From JBBATK01 sp044224515 (GTDB lineage Bacteria; Bacteroidota; Ignavibacteria; Kapaibacteriales; NICIL-2): a stretch of 64,000 bases of DNA. Where the stretch lies: the NCBI GenBank assembly GCA_044224515.1, contig JBGAKH010000002.1:310001-374000 (forward strand), written 5' to 3'. Within the stretch, counting starts at the first letter, position 1. Every line of letters starts with the position of its first letter. Positions 1 to 7,443 of this stretch are shown in pieces. The notes below the pieces were generated by a model. The model was not told the DNA's origin, made no database searches, and was given only the letters and a program-made list of their open reading frames with translations. The translations under genes and the position numbers were made by a program.

Positions 1-48
1 TATTTCGTATCTATAAGTAGCTCTTTGAGCTTTGGTTTGTCTTGGTGA

Positions 49-125
49 GGTTAGAGTTTGTAAAGTTAGTCTTTGTAGGGTTAGTCTTTGTAAGGTTAGT
101 TTTTGTAGGGTCAGACTTGTTGAGG
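49..125. repeat. Degenerate 15-bp tandem repeat
   Basis: About five tandem copies of a unit like GTTAGTCTTTGTAGG, at roughly 49-64, 65-79, 80-94, 95-109 and 110-125. The middle three are nearly identical and the outer two diverged. It lies downstream of the permease gene in an otherwise gene-free left edge (1-397). I see no further gene or RNA there. Function unknown. Confidence 0.7.
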
Positions 126-397
126 TACAAAAAAGCACCTCGCCTGGTTGGCATTTGGTCTTGAGGCAGAACCTAGTGTGCGTGCAGGGGCACCACAGAG
201 TATGGCGATGAGTAAAACACAGTTCACATAGAGCAGGAAAAGTCCGGCTGCGTGAAGAATACACGATTCATTGTTGGAGCTACACTGAGTATCAAGTAGA
301 TGTACCCAACGAAGCGAGAGCCAGAAGAGTTTCTCTTCAACTACAGAGTCTTAGGTCCGGAGTATGTTGACTAAGGCAAGGACTTACCAGAGTCTTT

Positions 398-1762
398 TTA
401 TACAGGCTCATGCTTCGCATGCGCCTGTTCCTTTAAATGTGGTTGGCGCCAAATGATTACGCGCCAGAGCACCTCGCCCATAAGCAGCGCTCCAATAGCA
501 ATTCCCACAGTAGTGAACACTTGAGTTGATTCACTTTGTTCTCCCATAATCGTTCCGATCAAGGCGATTGCATAGACACCCAAGGGCGCTAAGATCATGA
601 GCCACAGTGCTTTTGTACCTAGGGGGATCCGGAAAGGACGATTCTCGTTTGGATAGTACTTGCGCATGACGATCAGCGTAATGAACTCTAGAAAGAGTGC
701 TGCGCCATACACGATCACATCCATAATGAGTAGTTCTTTGAAGTCGAGGAAGCACATTGCGCTTACGACCACGGAGCAGGTGATAATTGACACGTACGGA
801 GTACCATAACTTTTGTGTTCACGGTGCAGTTGTTCCGGCAGCAAGTTGTCGTCTGCCATTACCTTCGGGACTCGGGAGACCGACAACAAAACTCCAGAGT
901 AGAGTCCCAATGTTCCGGCCATCCCACCAATAGCAACGAACGCACCTAGGACATTTCCGCCAATGAGTTGTCCAAGCGCCGGAAATCCGGCATTTTCCAA
1001 ATACTCGTAATTGATTCCCGATTGCGATGCTATGAAAATCGTAATAGCGTAGATGGCAATGATGCTAAAGAAAGCTGTGAAGACTGAAGTATAGTATGAC
1101 TTCACCGGAGAAGTCACTTCCTCCGCGTATGTGGTCACATTATCCCATCCTAGGAAGTTCCACATGATTGTATAAAATCCCAAACCCAATGCCGGAATTC
1201 CGAGTCCATTAAAAGAGGGTAGAGGAACGGTAAACGATCCTTGGTGTGTCATCATCAACACAACCAACATGACCAAGAACGGCGAGAGAATTAGTGCTCC
1301 TAAGAACTGAGAGACTTTGCCTACCGGAACAACACCTCGAATATTGAGGAGAGCGCTTGACCAAATGATCAACAGACAGATGTGAATCTTAAACTGTTGA
1401 GCTTCGGGATAAAAGTAGGAGATATATCCAACAAACAGGACAGGGTAGATTGCGAGATCAACAAAGGTGTACAACCAGGTCCACAATCCTTCATACCACG
1501 CAAAACGCAACCCCAGGGCTCGTTTCACCCATTGATAGTATCCACCGGTAACAGGCATCATGGAGTTCAACTCCAACACCGTGAGAATAGTTGGAATATC
1601 CCACAGGATCGGTGTAAGGATCAACAGCATCAACGCACCGCCGGTCCCAACACTTTTAAGCAAGGGTTCCAAACCGTAGGGGCCGCCGGAAATCGTCAAA
1701 AAGATTACAGCTGCGAGTTGCAGCATCTTCAGTTTGCGCGTGGATGGAATAGGTTGGGACAT
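398..1762 (-). CDS. APC-superfamily permease, PHS-like (polyamine/amino acid) subfamily
   Basis: This 454-residue inner-membrane transporter has about 12 hydrophobic segments. The first helix carries the SGGPYGLE signature, followed by WDIPTILTVLELNSMMP and GGYYQWVKRALG. From family knowledge this pattern marks the APC branch that includes plant and protist polyamine:proton symporters, where the Gly-rich break in helix 1 binds the substrate amine or carboxylate. Polyamine or amino-acid uptake driven by protons is therefore inferred; the exact substrate cannot be read from sequence. The ATG start precedes a short polar N-terminus. It is transcribed leftward, about 160 bp from the asparaginase gene, with no obvious pathway partner. 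Confidence 0.85.
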   Translation of the reverse strand: MSQPIPSTRKLKMLQLAAVIFLTISGGPYGLEPLLKSVGTGGALMLLILTPILWDIPTILTVLELNSMMPVTGGYYQWVKRALGLRFAWYEGLWTWLYTFVDLAIYPVLFVGYISYFYPEAQQFKIHICLLIIWSSALLNIRGVVPVGKVSQFLGALILSPFLVMLVVLMMTHQGSFTVPLPSFNGLGIPALGLGFYTIMWNFLGWDNVTTYAEEVTSPVKSYYTSVFTAFFSIIAIYAITIFIASQSGINYEYLENAGFPALGQLIGGNVLGAFVAIGGMAGTLGLYSGVLLSVSRVPKVMADDNLLPEQLHREHKSYGTPYVSIITCSVVVSAMCFLDFKELLIMDVIVYGAALFLEFITLIVMRKYYPNENRPFRIPLGTKALWLMILAPLGVYAIALIGTIMGEQSESTQVFTTVGIAIGALLMGEVLWRVIIWRQPHLKEQAHAKHEPV

Positions 1763-1920
1763 GCAGACCGGACCGTATCCGGAACAGTTTCACAGATTAC
1801 CTTCAGCGCAAAATACTGATAGAGAGCGGCTTATACGCCTTTTCTTCCGGCAAAAAGAGGAAAAATGTGTGGACAAAACAAAGGACATGAATGATTCGCG
1901 CTGCTATGTGCAACACACTC

Positions 1921-2835
1921 TTACCAAATTGCCACAACACGCTCACCTGAGGTGTTCATCGCTGCTCTTACCATCGATGTTGTGCTGAACTGCATACTTA
2001 TTGCACCCTTAGCATCAATTCCGATCATACCACCACGACCTCCCAACGAGGAGATATCATCCAACACAGCTTTCAATGCATCATGAAGCTGCTCACCTTT
2101 CAACATCCGGTTAACCGCTTCGTATGCGGCCACTGTCCGAACGAAGTACTCGCCATGACCGGTACAAGCAACGGCTCCAACGTTGTTACGGGCATACATA
2201 CCGGCTCCACAAAGGGGCGTGTCGCCAACACGACCGGCAGGTTTATGCATGATTCCACCGGTAGAATTTGCAGCGCAGGTATTGCCTTTGGAATCAATGC
2301 AGACCACACCCACGGTTCCTAACACTACTTTTTCATTGCTATGGTGACAGCTCGTTACACCCCACTCGATCAGATCGCGTTCATATTTTGCGCGGACTTC
2401 GGGTGTAATAAAGTATGCATTCTCTACCATCTTGAAACCTGCGTCTTCAGCAAGCGCTTCAGCGGCTTCACCCATAAAGAGCACCTGTTGGGTTTGCTCC
2501 ATAACAAAACGGGCTGCTTGAATGGGACTCTTGATGCGTCGCACGCCCGTTACAGCGCCGGTGCGACGTCGTGCACCATCGAATATTCCGGCATCCAGTT
2601 CTACTTCACCCTTGTTGTTGAGTGCAGCACCTACGCCGGCGTTAAAAGAAGGGAAGTTCTCGAGCATCATCACTGCCTTTTCCGCTGCGTCGATACAATG
2701 TCCACCTTTGCTTAGCACTTCATATCCTCCGTGAAGTGCAGCTTCAATACCTTCTTTAAGTTCTCGCTCGAGTTGTGTCGATGTGTTTTCGCGCTGTCGA
2801 TCTCCCGCTCCTCCATGAAGGGCTATCGCTACCAT
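1921..2835 (-). CDS. Isoaspartyl peptidase / L-asparaginase (Ntn-hydrolase)
   Basis: About 304 residues of the plant-type asparaginase family. These precursors cleave themselves before a Thr that becomes the N-terminal nucleophile, then hydrolyse beta-aspartyl dipeptides or asparagine. Visible motifs are the N-terminal ALHGGAGD, the internal VLGTVGVV containing the predicted nucleophile Thr, and the substrate-site segment STGGIMHKPAGRVGDTPLCG. I chose the ATG at 2835 because the HGGAGD motif normally sits within the first ten residues; an upstream start would add 17 atypical residues. The start lies about 80 bp inside the 3' end of the pantothenate kinase gene, suggesting coupled expression. 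No signal peptide is seen, so it is probably cytoplasmic. Confidence 0.9.
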   Translation of the reverse strand: MVAIALHGGAGDRQRENTSTQLERELKEGIEAALHGGYEVLSKGGHCIDAAEKAVMMLENFPSFNAGVGAALNNKGEVELDAGIFDGARRRTGAVTGVRRIKSPIQAARFVMEQTQQVLFMGEAAEALAEDAGFKMVENAYFITPEVRAKYERDLIEWGVTSCHHSNEKVVLGTVGVVCIDSKGNTCAANSTGGIMHKPAGRVGDTPLCGAGMYARNNVGAVACTGHGEYFVRTVAAYEAVNRMLKGEQLHDALKAVLDDISSLGGRGGMIGIDAKGAISMQFSTTSMVRAAMNTSGERVVAIW

Positions 2836-3625
2836 AAACGTCCTTGTTATATCGTTCCATAAGGTATAGAACACCACGCAACACACAGTCGTCCATGTGT
2901 CGGAACTCCAGTTCTTTTTTCAGCAGCTTTTTGATCACTTCGGCATTTCCTCCGCACAGAACAATCCGTGCTTCGGCTCCCTCTGCCGTGTTTCTCATCT
3001 GCTTCACGGTATATACAATAGCACCAACGGTGCCAACAACAACGCCCGAACGAATTGCGTTTTCTGTGTTTCGAGCTATAAGCGGTGTAGGACCATCCTT
3101 GGACACCCTAGGCAACGCCGATGTTGCTGTATACAACGATTGTAACTGAGTTTCTATACCCGGCAAAATTACACCACCCGAGAATTCCTTGCGTGCATTA
3201 ACAAGGTTTATTGTCGTAGCAGTACCACAATCAACAGTGATAACCGGACTGTGCAGAGGGTCCATCGCTGTAAATCCTTTGAGCGATACCATTGCACCAA
3301 TAGCACCCAAAATGCGATCAACACCCGTTCCCTCAGATCGCACACTACGAAGCGGAGAAGCAGACGATGCAAGCAGTCGAGCAATCGGAAGTGTCCGGTA
3401 ACTCGAGAAAATTTTTCCAACACTCTTCAACACCTTCCTGTTAACACCGCTGATGCATATGACAGCAGCATCTCGAGGACCACAAAAGTCAAGTATCTCG
3501 CGTTGCAGTCGTTTCATTGGAACTCCGCTTTCTAACGCAAGTGTATGAACTCCATCACTACACTTAACACGAGTGTTGCCAACATCAATGGCAATTGAAC
3601 GTATGGTAGGGGAACGTAATGGCAT
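2756..3625 (-). CDS. coaX: Type III pantothenate kinase
   Basis: CoaX phosphorylates pantothenate in the first step of coenzyme A synthesis. The protein shows the ASKHA-fold signatures: IDVGNTRVK near residue 11 (phosphate loop), VDCGTATTINLV in the middle, and GGVILPGIETQLQSL. It is about 289 residues, some 30 longer than typical members; the extra C-terminal tail, rich in Ser, Arg and Thr, is encoded within the 80-bp overlap with the asparaginase gene. The ATG at 3625 is preferred over the TTG just before it. Upstream is the hairpin-repeat array, so the promoter must lie within or next to it. Confidence 0.93.
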   Translation of the reverse strand: MPLRSPTIRSIAIDVGNTRVKCSDGVHTLALESGVPMKRLQREILDFCGPRDAAVICISGVNRKVLKSVGKIFSSYRTLPIARLLASSASPLRSVRSEGTGVDRILGAIGAMVSLKGFTAMDPLHSPVITVDCGTATTINLVNARKEFSGGVILPGIETQLQSLYTATSALPRVSKDGPTPLIARNTENAIRSGVVVGTVGAIVYTVKQMRNTAEGAEARIVLCGGNAEVIKKLLKKELEFRHMDDCVLRGVLYLMERYNKDVYGSDSPSWRSGRSTARKHIDTTRART

Positions 3626-3719
3626 CAACTCTTCTGGTGCTATAATACAGTAGCAAACTTAAAAGCATTTCCACCGAACACAACAGCCGGCCGCGAAATT
3701 CCAAATCACAATCGCACAA

Positions 3720-4460
3720 ATCAACACAATGCCGTCAATGCGATAGCTGGCTTCGACTTCGCTCAGCCAGCTGCAGTTGCCGTGAAACACATCACTGTTG
3801 TTGTTTGTTATCGATCGGATCTACCTAATCCCTATCCAGTTCGCTGGCTGAGCGGAGCCGAAGCCAGCGTGACGTCAAAACTCTATCCAATCCCTATCCA
3901 AGTCGCTGGCTGAGCGGAGCCGAAGCCAGCGTGACGTCAAAACTCTATCCAATCCCTATCCAGTTCGCTGGCTGAGCGTAGCCGAAGCCAGCATGCCGTC
4001 AATGCGATAGCTGGCTTCGACTTCGCTCAGCCAGCTGCAGTTGCCATGATACACATCGCTGTTGGTGTCTGTTATCGATCGGGTCTACCTACTCCCTATC
4101 CACTTCGCTGGCTGAGCGGAGCCGAAGCCAGCGTGACGTCAATGCGATAGCTGGCTGAGCGGAGCCGAAGCCAGCTGCAGTTGCCGTGAAACATATCGCT
4201 GTTGGTGTCTGTTATCGATCGGATCTACCTACTCCCTATCCACTTCGCTGGCTGAGCGGAGCCGAAGCCAGCGTGACGTCAATGCGATAGCTGGCTGAGC
4301 GGAGCCGAAGCCAGCTGCAGTTACCGTGAAACACATCGCTGTTGGTGTCTGTTATCGATCGGGTCTACCTACTCCCTATCCACTTCGCTGGCTGAGCGGA
4401 GCCGAAGCCAGCGTGACGTCAATGCGATAGCTGGCTGAGCGGAGCCGAAGCCAGCGTGAC
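3720..4460. repeat. Hairpin-repeat array (about 11 palindromic units)
   Basis: About eleven copies of a 26-28-bp imperfect palindrome, with arms GCTGGCT and AGCCAGC around a GAGCGGAGCCGA-type centre; two copies are in the opposite orientation with a TTCGACTTCGCTCAG centre. They are embedded in larger direct repeats: a unit of about 62 bp at about 3841, 3902 and 3963, then an exact 140-bp period at 4041, 4181 and 4321, each including a TGTTATCGATCGG segment and the word GTGACGTCA. This is a REP/MITE-like intergenic array between coaX and birA. It has no ORF, and the sequences between palindromes are repeated, so it is not a CRISPR. Confidence 0.9.
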
Positions 4461-4469
4461 GTCACAGCT

Positions 4470-5351
4470 CTACACGTGTCTGATTTGAAACTCACGAAGG
4501 CTATCGACGCTTATCAGTTGCGTTTTATCTGCACTATTGAGTACAGCGCGACCGTTGCGGTCGATAGAGTGCATATAGAAGTCTTTATTGGAGACGGTAT
4601 GGTGGTACACGAGCTTTTGGCAAAGCACTTCTTCTTTCCACCACTCAAAGATTTCGTCGGGGCTGCGATCCATCAGGCTAAAAAACTCATTGCATATAGC
4701 ATTCTCGATGGCATCGATATCAAGTTGCTTATGCAGTGCATCCGATAGACTCACTGCATTTGGACCATGATCTTGGTCAAAAGTTCTTTGATTGACATTT
4801 ACACCTATTCCGCAAACACAGGCCTGTAGATCCATGGAGCGAAACTCTGTCTCAACAAGAATCCCGGAAAGTTTTTTTGGACTACTGTTGCTACGCAACA
4901 ACAAATCGTTTGGATACTTGAGCGTGAGATCTAGTGCCGCGTCGAGCTTGCGTAGAGCAAACAAAACTGCAAGACAACTTAGGTATTGATAGTCCGTGAA
5001 GTGTGTTGTCCAGGTCGGTTGCTTAAGAGCTATGCTGAGATAGAGATTCTGTCTAGTTTCACCATACCAAACGCGACCGTGCGTACCGCGACCAGCAGTT
5101 TGATAGTCTGCTCTGACAATAAGCGCGTCCGGTTGTTTTCCATGTTGCAAGCTAACAGGGAGAGATCCACCACTCTTGCTAAGGTCATCTATGAGATCGC
5201 CTGAATCTTGTCCCGCCAGTAGCTTGAGCGCCAATTCATTGGTAGAAACACAGTCTGCATATTTGTATCGATGACAGGCACGACCTGTGTACTGTCTCAT
5301 CTCATCGTGGACCATTAATGATGCCGATGAGTTTTTATTCGTTGAAGTCAT
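4470..5351 (-). CDS. birA: Biotin--[biotin carboxyl-carrier protein] ligase
   Basis: It activates biotin as biotinyl-AMP and transfers it to the carrier lysine of acetyl-CoA carboxylase and related enzymes. Visible motifs: STNELALKLL near the start, the biotin/AMP loop region ADYQTAGRGTHGRVWYG, LYLSIALK, LKYPNDLLL and KLSGILVE, followed by CGIGVNVNQ. There is no N-terminal winged helix, so it is the monofunctional, non-repressor type. The ATG at 5351 is preferred over one 21 codons upstream, whose extra residues look like non-coding sequence. The stop codon abuts the hairpin array. The gene is divergent from mnmE, with about 270 bp between them. Confidence 0.92.
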   Translation of the reverse strand: MTSTNKNSSASLMVHDEMRQYTGRACHRYKYADCVSTNELALKLLAGQDSGDLIDDLSKSGGSLPVSLQHGKQPDALIVRADYQTAGRGTHGRVWYGETRQNLYLSIALKQPTWTTHFTDYQYLSCLAVLFALRKLDAALDLTLKYPNDLLLRSNSSPKKLSGILVETEFRSMDLQACVCGIGVNVNQRTFDQDHGPNAVSLSDALHKQLDIDAIENAICNEFFSLMDRSPDEIFEWWKEEVLCQKLVYHHTVSNKDFYMHSIDRNGRAVLNSADKTQLISVDSLREFQIRHV

Positions 5352-5622
5352 ATGTGTGGAGTTCGAGCGCAAATAGATATTACAAGTGAGTTGATAATAC
5401 AGTAGGCATGGCATTCCTGTGCACAGAACAGTGTTATGTACTGCCTGTGATGAGTATACCTACTCACATTGCGTGATATGATTCGTCACACAACAATGCA
5501 ATCAAAACTCGTGGTAGTTTGATTGTTGAGCGGTCAGCAAGAACGTGTACTTTAGCCTTCGTGGTGGCTTGGTACTGCACAACAGTTGATCCTTGTACTC
5601 GCCTATATCCTAATTTGTTCTC

Positions 5623-7020
5623 ATGAAAGAAAATAATTCTACTGATACTATCTGCGCCCTGGCTTCTGCGCCAGGTGTAGCAGGTATTGCGGTGATTCGC
5701 GTATCAGGTCCCCAGTCCTTTGAGTTAATCGATGACATTTTCCATTCGTCTGCAAAGATATCCTCGGCAAGCTCTCATACCATACATTTTGGTCGCCTTT
5801 CTTTAACGAATTCCATGCAGGACGAGGCGACTGTTGCTGTCTTCAGATCTCCAAGGTCATACACCGGTGAAGATGTTGCGGAAGTTACTTGTCATGGCGG
5901 CTACATCATTCCCTCAATGCTTTTGGATGCGCTGGTTGCAGCCGGCGCAAGAATCGCTGAACCGGGGGAGTTTACTAAGCGTGCTTTCCTGAATGGAAAA
6001 ATGGATCTCACACAAGTTGAGTCTGTGGCCGACTTAATTCATGCCTCGTCAAGCGCAGGCGCAAACGTAGCCGCAAAACAACTCCACGGGGCTTTTCGCG
6101 ACAAAGTATATTCAATTCGGCAGAGTTTAATCGATATCTGCGCTTTACTGGAGTTAGAACTGGATTTTGCTAATGAGGACCTAGAACTTGTTCCCAAACA
6201 ACGGATTTTGTCAGAGATAGATGTCGCACTTCTACTATGTAGGCAGTATTGCGACAGTTTTCAATCATCTATGATTTTACGATCCGGCTTTCGAGTGAGT
6301 TTGGTTGGCCACCCAAATGCAGGTAAGTCTTTGCTATTTAATGAGTTACTTGAAAAAAACAGAAGTATCGTTCATGATGTTGCTGGTACAACCAGAGACT
6401 ATATCCAAGAATCGGTTCTGTGGGACGGCATGCGAGTGATCCTATGCGACACCGCCGGACTACGAGAGACAACCGACATCGTAGAGGCTAAAGGAGTACT
6501 CTTAAGCGACCAACAAGCTTCAGACTCAGATTTAATTCTCGTCGTTAACGATTCATCCGCCGATCCCTCAGCTTCTAACTATATCGTCTCATCTTTTGAA
6601 GATAAATATCCCTCAAAGAGTATTTTTCTTGTCCAGAACAAATCAGATCTCCTTGACGACGCAAGCGACACAGCTGTCGGTATCGTGACATCACAAGTCT
6701 CGGCAGTAAAGGGAGAGTTTGCACTCAGCGCGAAAACTGGTTTCGGAATCCAAGAGTTAAGAAATTCTATAATATCTCTCATGCATCAGTCAACAGAAGC
6801 AAGCACTGAAGCACTGATAAATCAACGCCATTATGACTTACTGCGCAAGACAGAAGTTAGTTTAAGTAAAGCAAAAAGAGCTTTTCAGGATGGCGAGTTT
6901 AACGAACTTGTTTCGTTCGAAATTCGCCAAGGCATAGAGTGCCTAGGTTTAATAGTAGGCGATACCTTTAGTGAAGAGGTATTACAAAGCGTTTTTTCAA
7001 AATTCTGCATAGGTAAGTAA
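5623..7020 (+). CDS. mnmE: tRNA uridine-5-carboxymethylaminomethyl modification GTPase
   Basis: MnmE works with MnmG to modify the wobble uridine (position 34) of certain tRNAs, using tetrahydrofolate and GTP. The 465-residue protein has the expected order: an N-terminal folate-binding domain (RSYTGEDVAEVTCHGG, EPGEFTKRAFLNGKMDL), a helical domain, then an inserted G domain with the P-loop GHPNAGKS at about residues 229-236, DTAGLRET (G3) and NKSD (G4). It ends in FCIGK, the conserved C-terminal cysteine motif. Length is normal. It is followed by a 415-bp spacer with parS-like sites and hairpin repeats before mnmG. In many bacteria mnmE and mnmG lie close to the replication origin. Confidence 0.97.
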   Translation: MKENNSTDTICALASAPGVAGIAVIRVSGPQSFELIDDIFHSSAKISSASSHTIHFGRLSLTNSMQDEATVAVFRSPRSYTGEDVAEVTCHGGYIIPSMLLDALVAAGARIAEPGEFTKRAFLNGKMDLTQVESVADLIHASSSAGANVAAKQLHGAFRDKVYSIRQSLIDICALLELELDFANEDLELVPKQRILSEIDVALLLCRQYCDSFQSSMILRSGFRVSLVGHPNAGKSLLFNELLEKNRSIVHDVAGTTRDYIQESVLWDGMRVILCDTAGLRETTDIVEAKGVLLSDQQASDSDLILVVNDSSADPSASNYIVSSFEDKYPSKSIFLVQNKSDLLDDASDTAVGIVTSQVSAVKGEFALSAKTGFGIQELRNSIISLMHQSTEASTEALINQRHYDLLRKTEVSLSKAKRAFQDGEFNELVSFEIRQGIECLGLIVGDTFSEEVLQSVFSKFCIGK

Positions 7021-7026
7021 GAGAAA

Positions 7027-7042
7027 TGTTTCACGTGGAACA
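7027..7042. promoter_or_regulatory. parS chromosome-partition site (ParB-binding)
   Basis: The 16-mer TGTTTCACGTGGAACA starts seven bases after the mnmE stop codon. It is exactly the reverse complement of the well-known Bacillus subtilis parS element TGTTCCACGTGAAACA. ParB/Spo0J loads at such sites and spreads to organise and segregate the origin region. The match is exact over 16 bp, so chance is unlikely, and the neighbourhood (mnmE/mnmG, candidate origin) fits. No parA or parB gene lies in the window. Confidence 0.85.
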
Positions 7043-7100
7043 TTTTGACGACGTATCGGCCGGAAGGTAAGTCGATTCGACGCACTGTTCTACATCCAGG

Positions 7101-7326
7101 TGGCCGAGCGAAGCCGAGGCCGGAGTTTTACCATTCTTGTGGGCTTGCCCTCGGCTTCGCTCGGGCAACTGGGGTAAAAAAGGGGAAGAACTACAACCAT
7201 CCACGGTGGCCGAGCGAAGCCGAGGCCGGAGCTTTGCCATTCTTGTGGGTTTGCCCTCGGCTTCGCTCGGGCAACTGGTGGGCATAATATTACACAAATT
7301 CCGGTGGCCGAGCGAAGCCGAGGCCA
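7101..7326. repeat. Alternating inverted repeats in the mnmE-mnmG spacer
   Basis: Three copies of GGCCGAGCGAAGCCGAGGCC (from about 7101, 7206 and 7304) alternate with two copies of its near reverse complement GCCCTCGGCTTCGCTCGGGC (about 7146 and 7252). Neighbouring units can pair into long GC-rich stems. The first two forward units sit in direct repeats about 105 bp apart that share flanking text. The core resembles the array at 3.7-4.5 kb (GAGCG-AGCCGA theme) but is a distinct version. The cluster is framed by the two parS-type sites. Confidence 0.88.
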
Positions 7327-7427
7327 GCTCCTTTTAAGCACACTTCTTCACAACCTGTTTATCCTGTATCCAGCTAATGCAGAGTAGCACAAATCTTGTA
7401 TTTTCGCGTAAACAGAACATCTTTATC

Positions 7428-7443
7428 CGTTCCACGTGAAACT
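7428..7443. promoter_or_regulatory. Second parS-like site over the mnmG start codon
   Basis: CGTTCCACGTGAAACT matches the parS consensus at 14 of 16 positions, with only the two outermost bases different, and keeps the whole inner 14-bp core. The GTG start codon of mnmG (7436-7438) is the centre of this palindrome. ParB bound here could directly affect mnmG expression. The inner core match is strong; a function in vivo is inferred. Confidence 0.7.

Noticed and set aside
230..260. Word resembling the conserved RNase P RNA core (GGAAAGTCCGG-like)
   Set aside because: Only a short word (AGGAAAAGTCCGGCTG); no matching downstream P4 strand or overall structure, and the same AGTCCGG word recurs elsewhere in spacers.
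3720..4460. CRISPR-like array
   Set aside because: The sequences between palindromes are themselves repeated and the spacing is not uniform; there are no cas genes.
7020..7436. Rho-independent terminator in the hairpin cluster after mnmE
   Set aside because: The stems are GC-rich but are not followed by T runs and alternate in both orientations.
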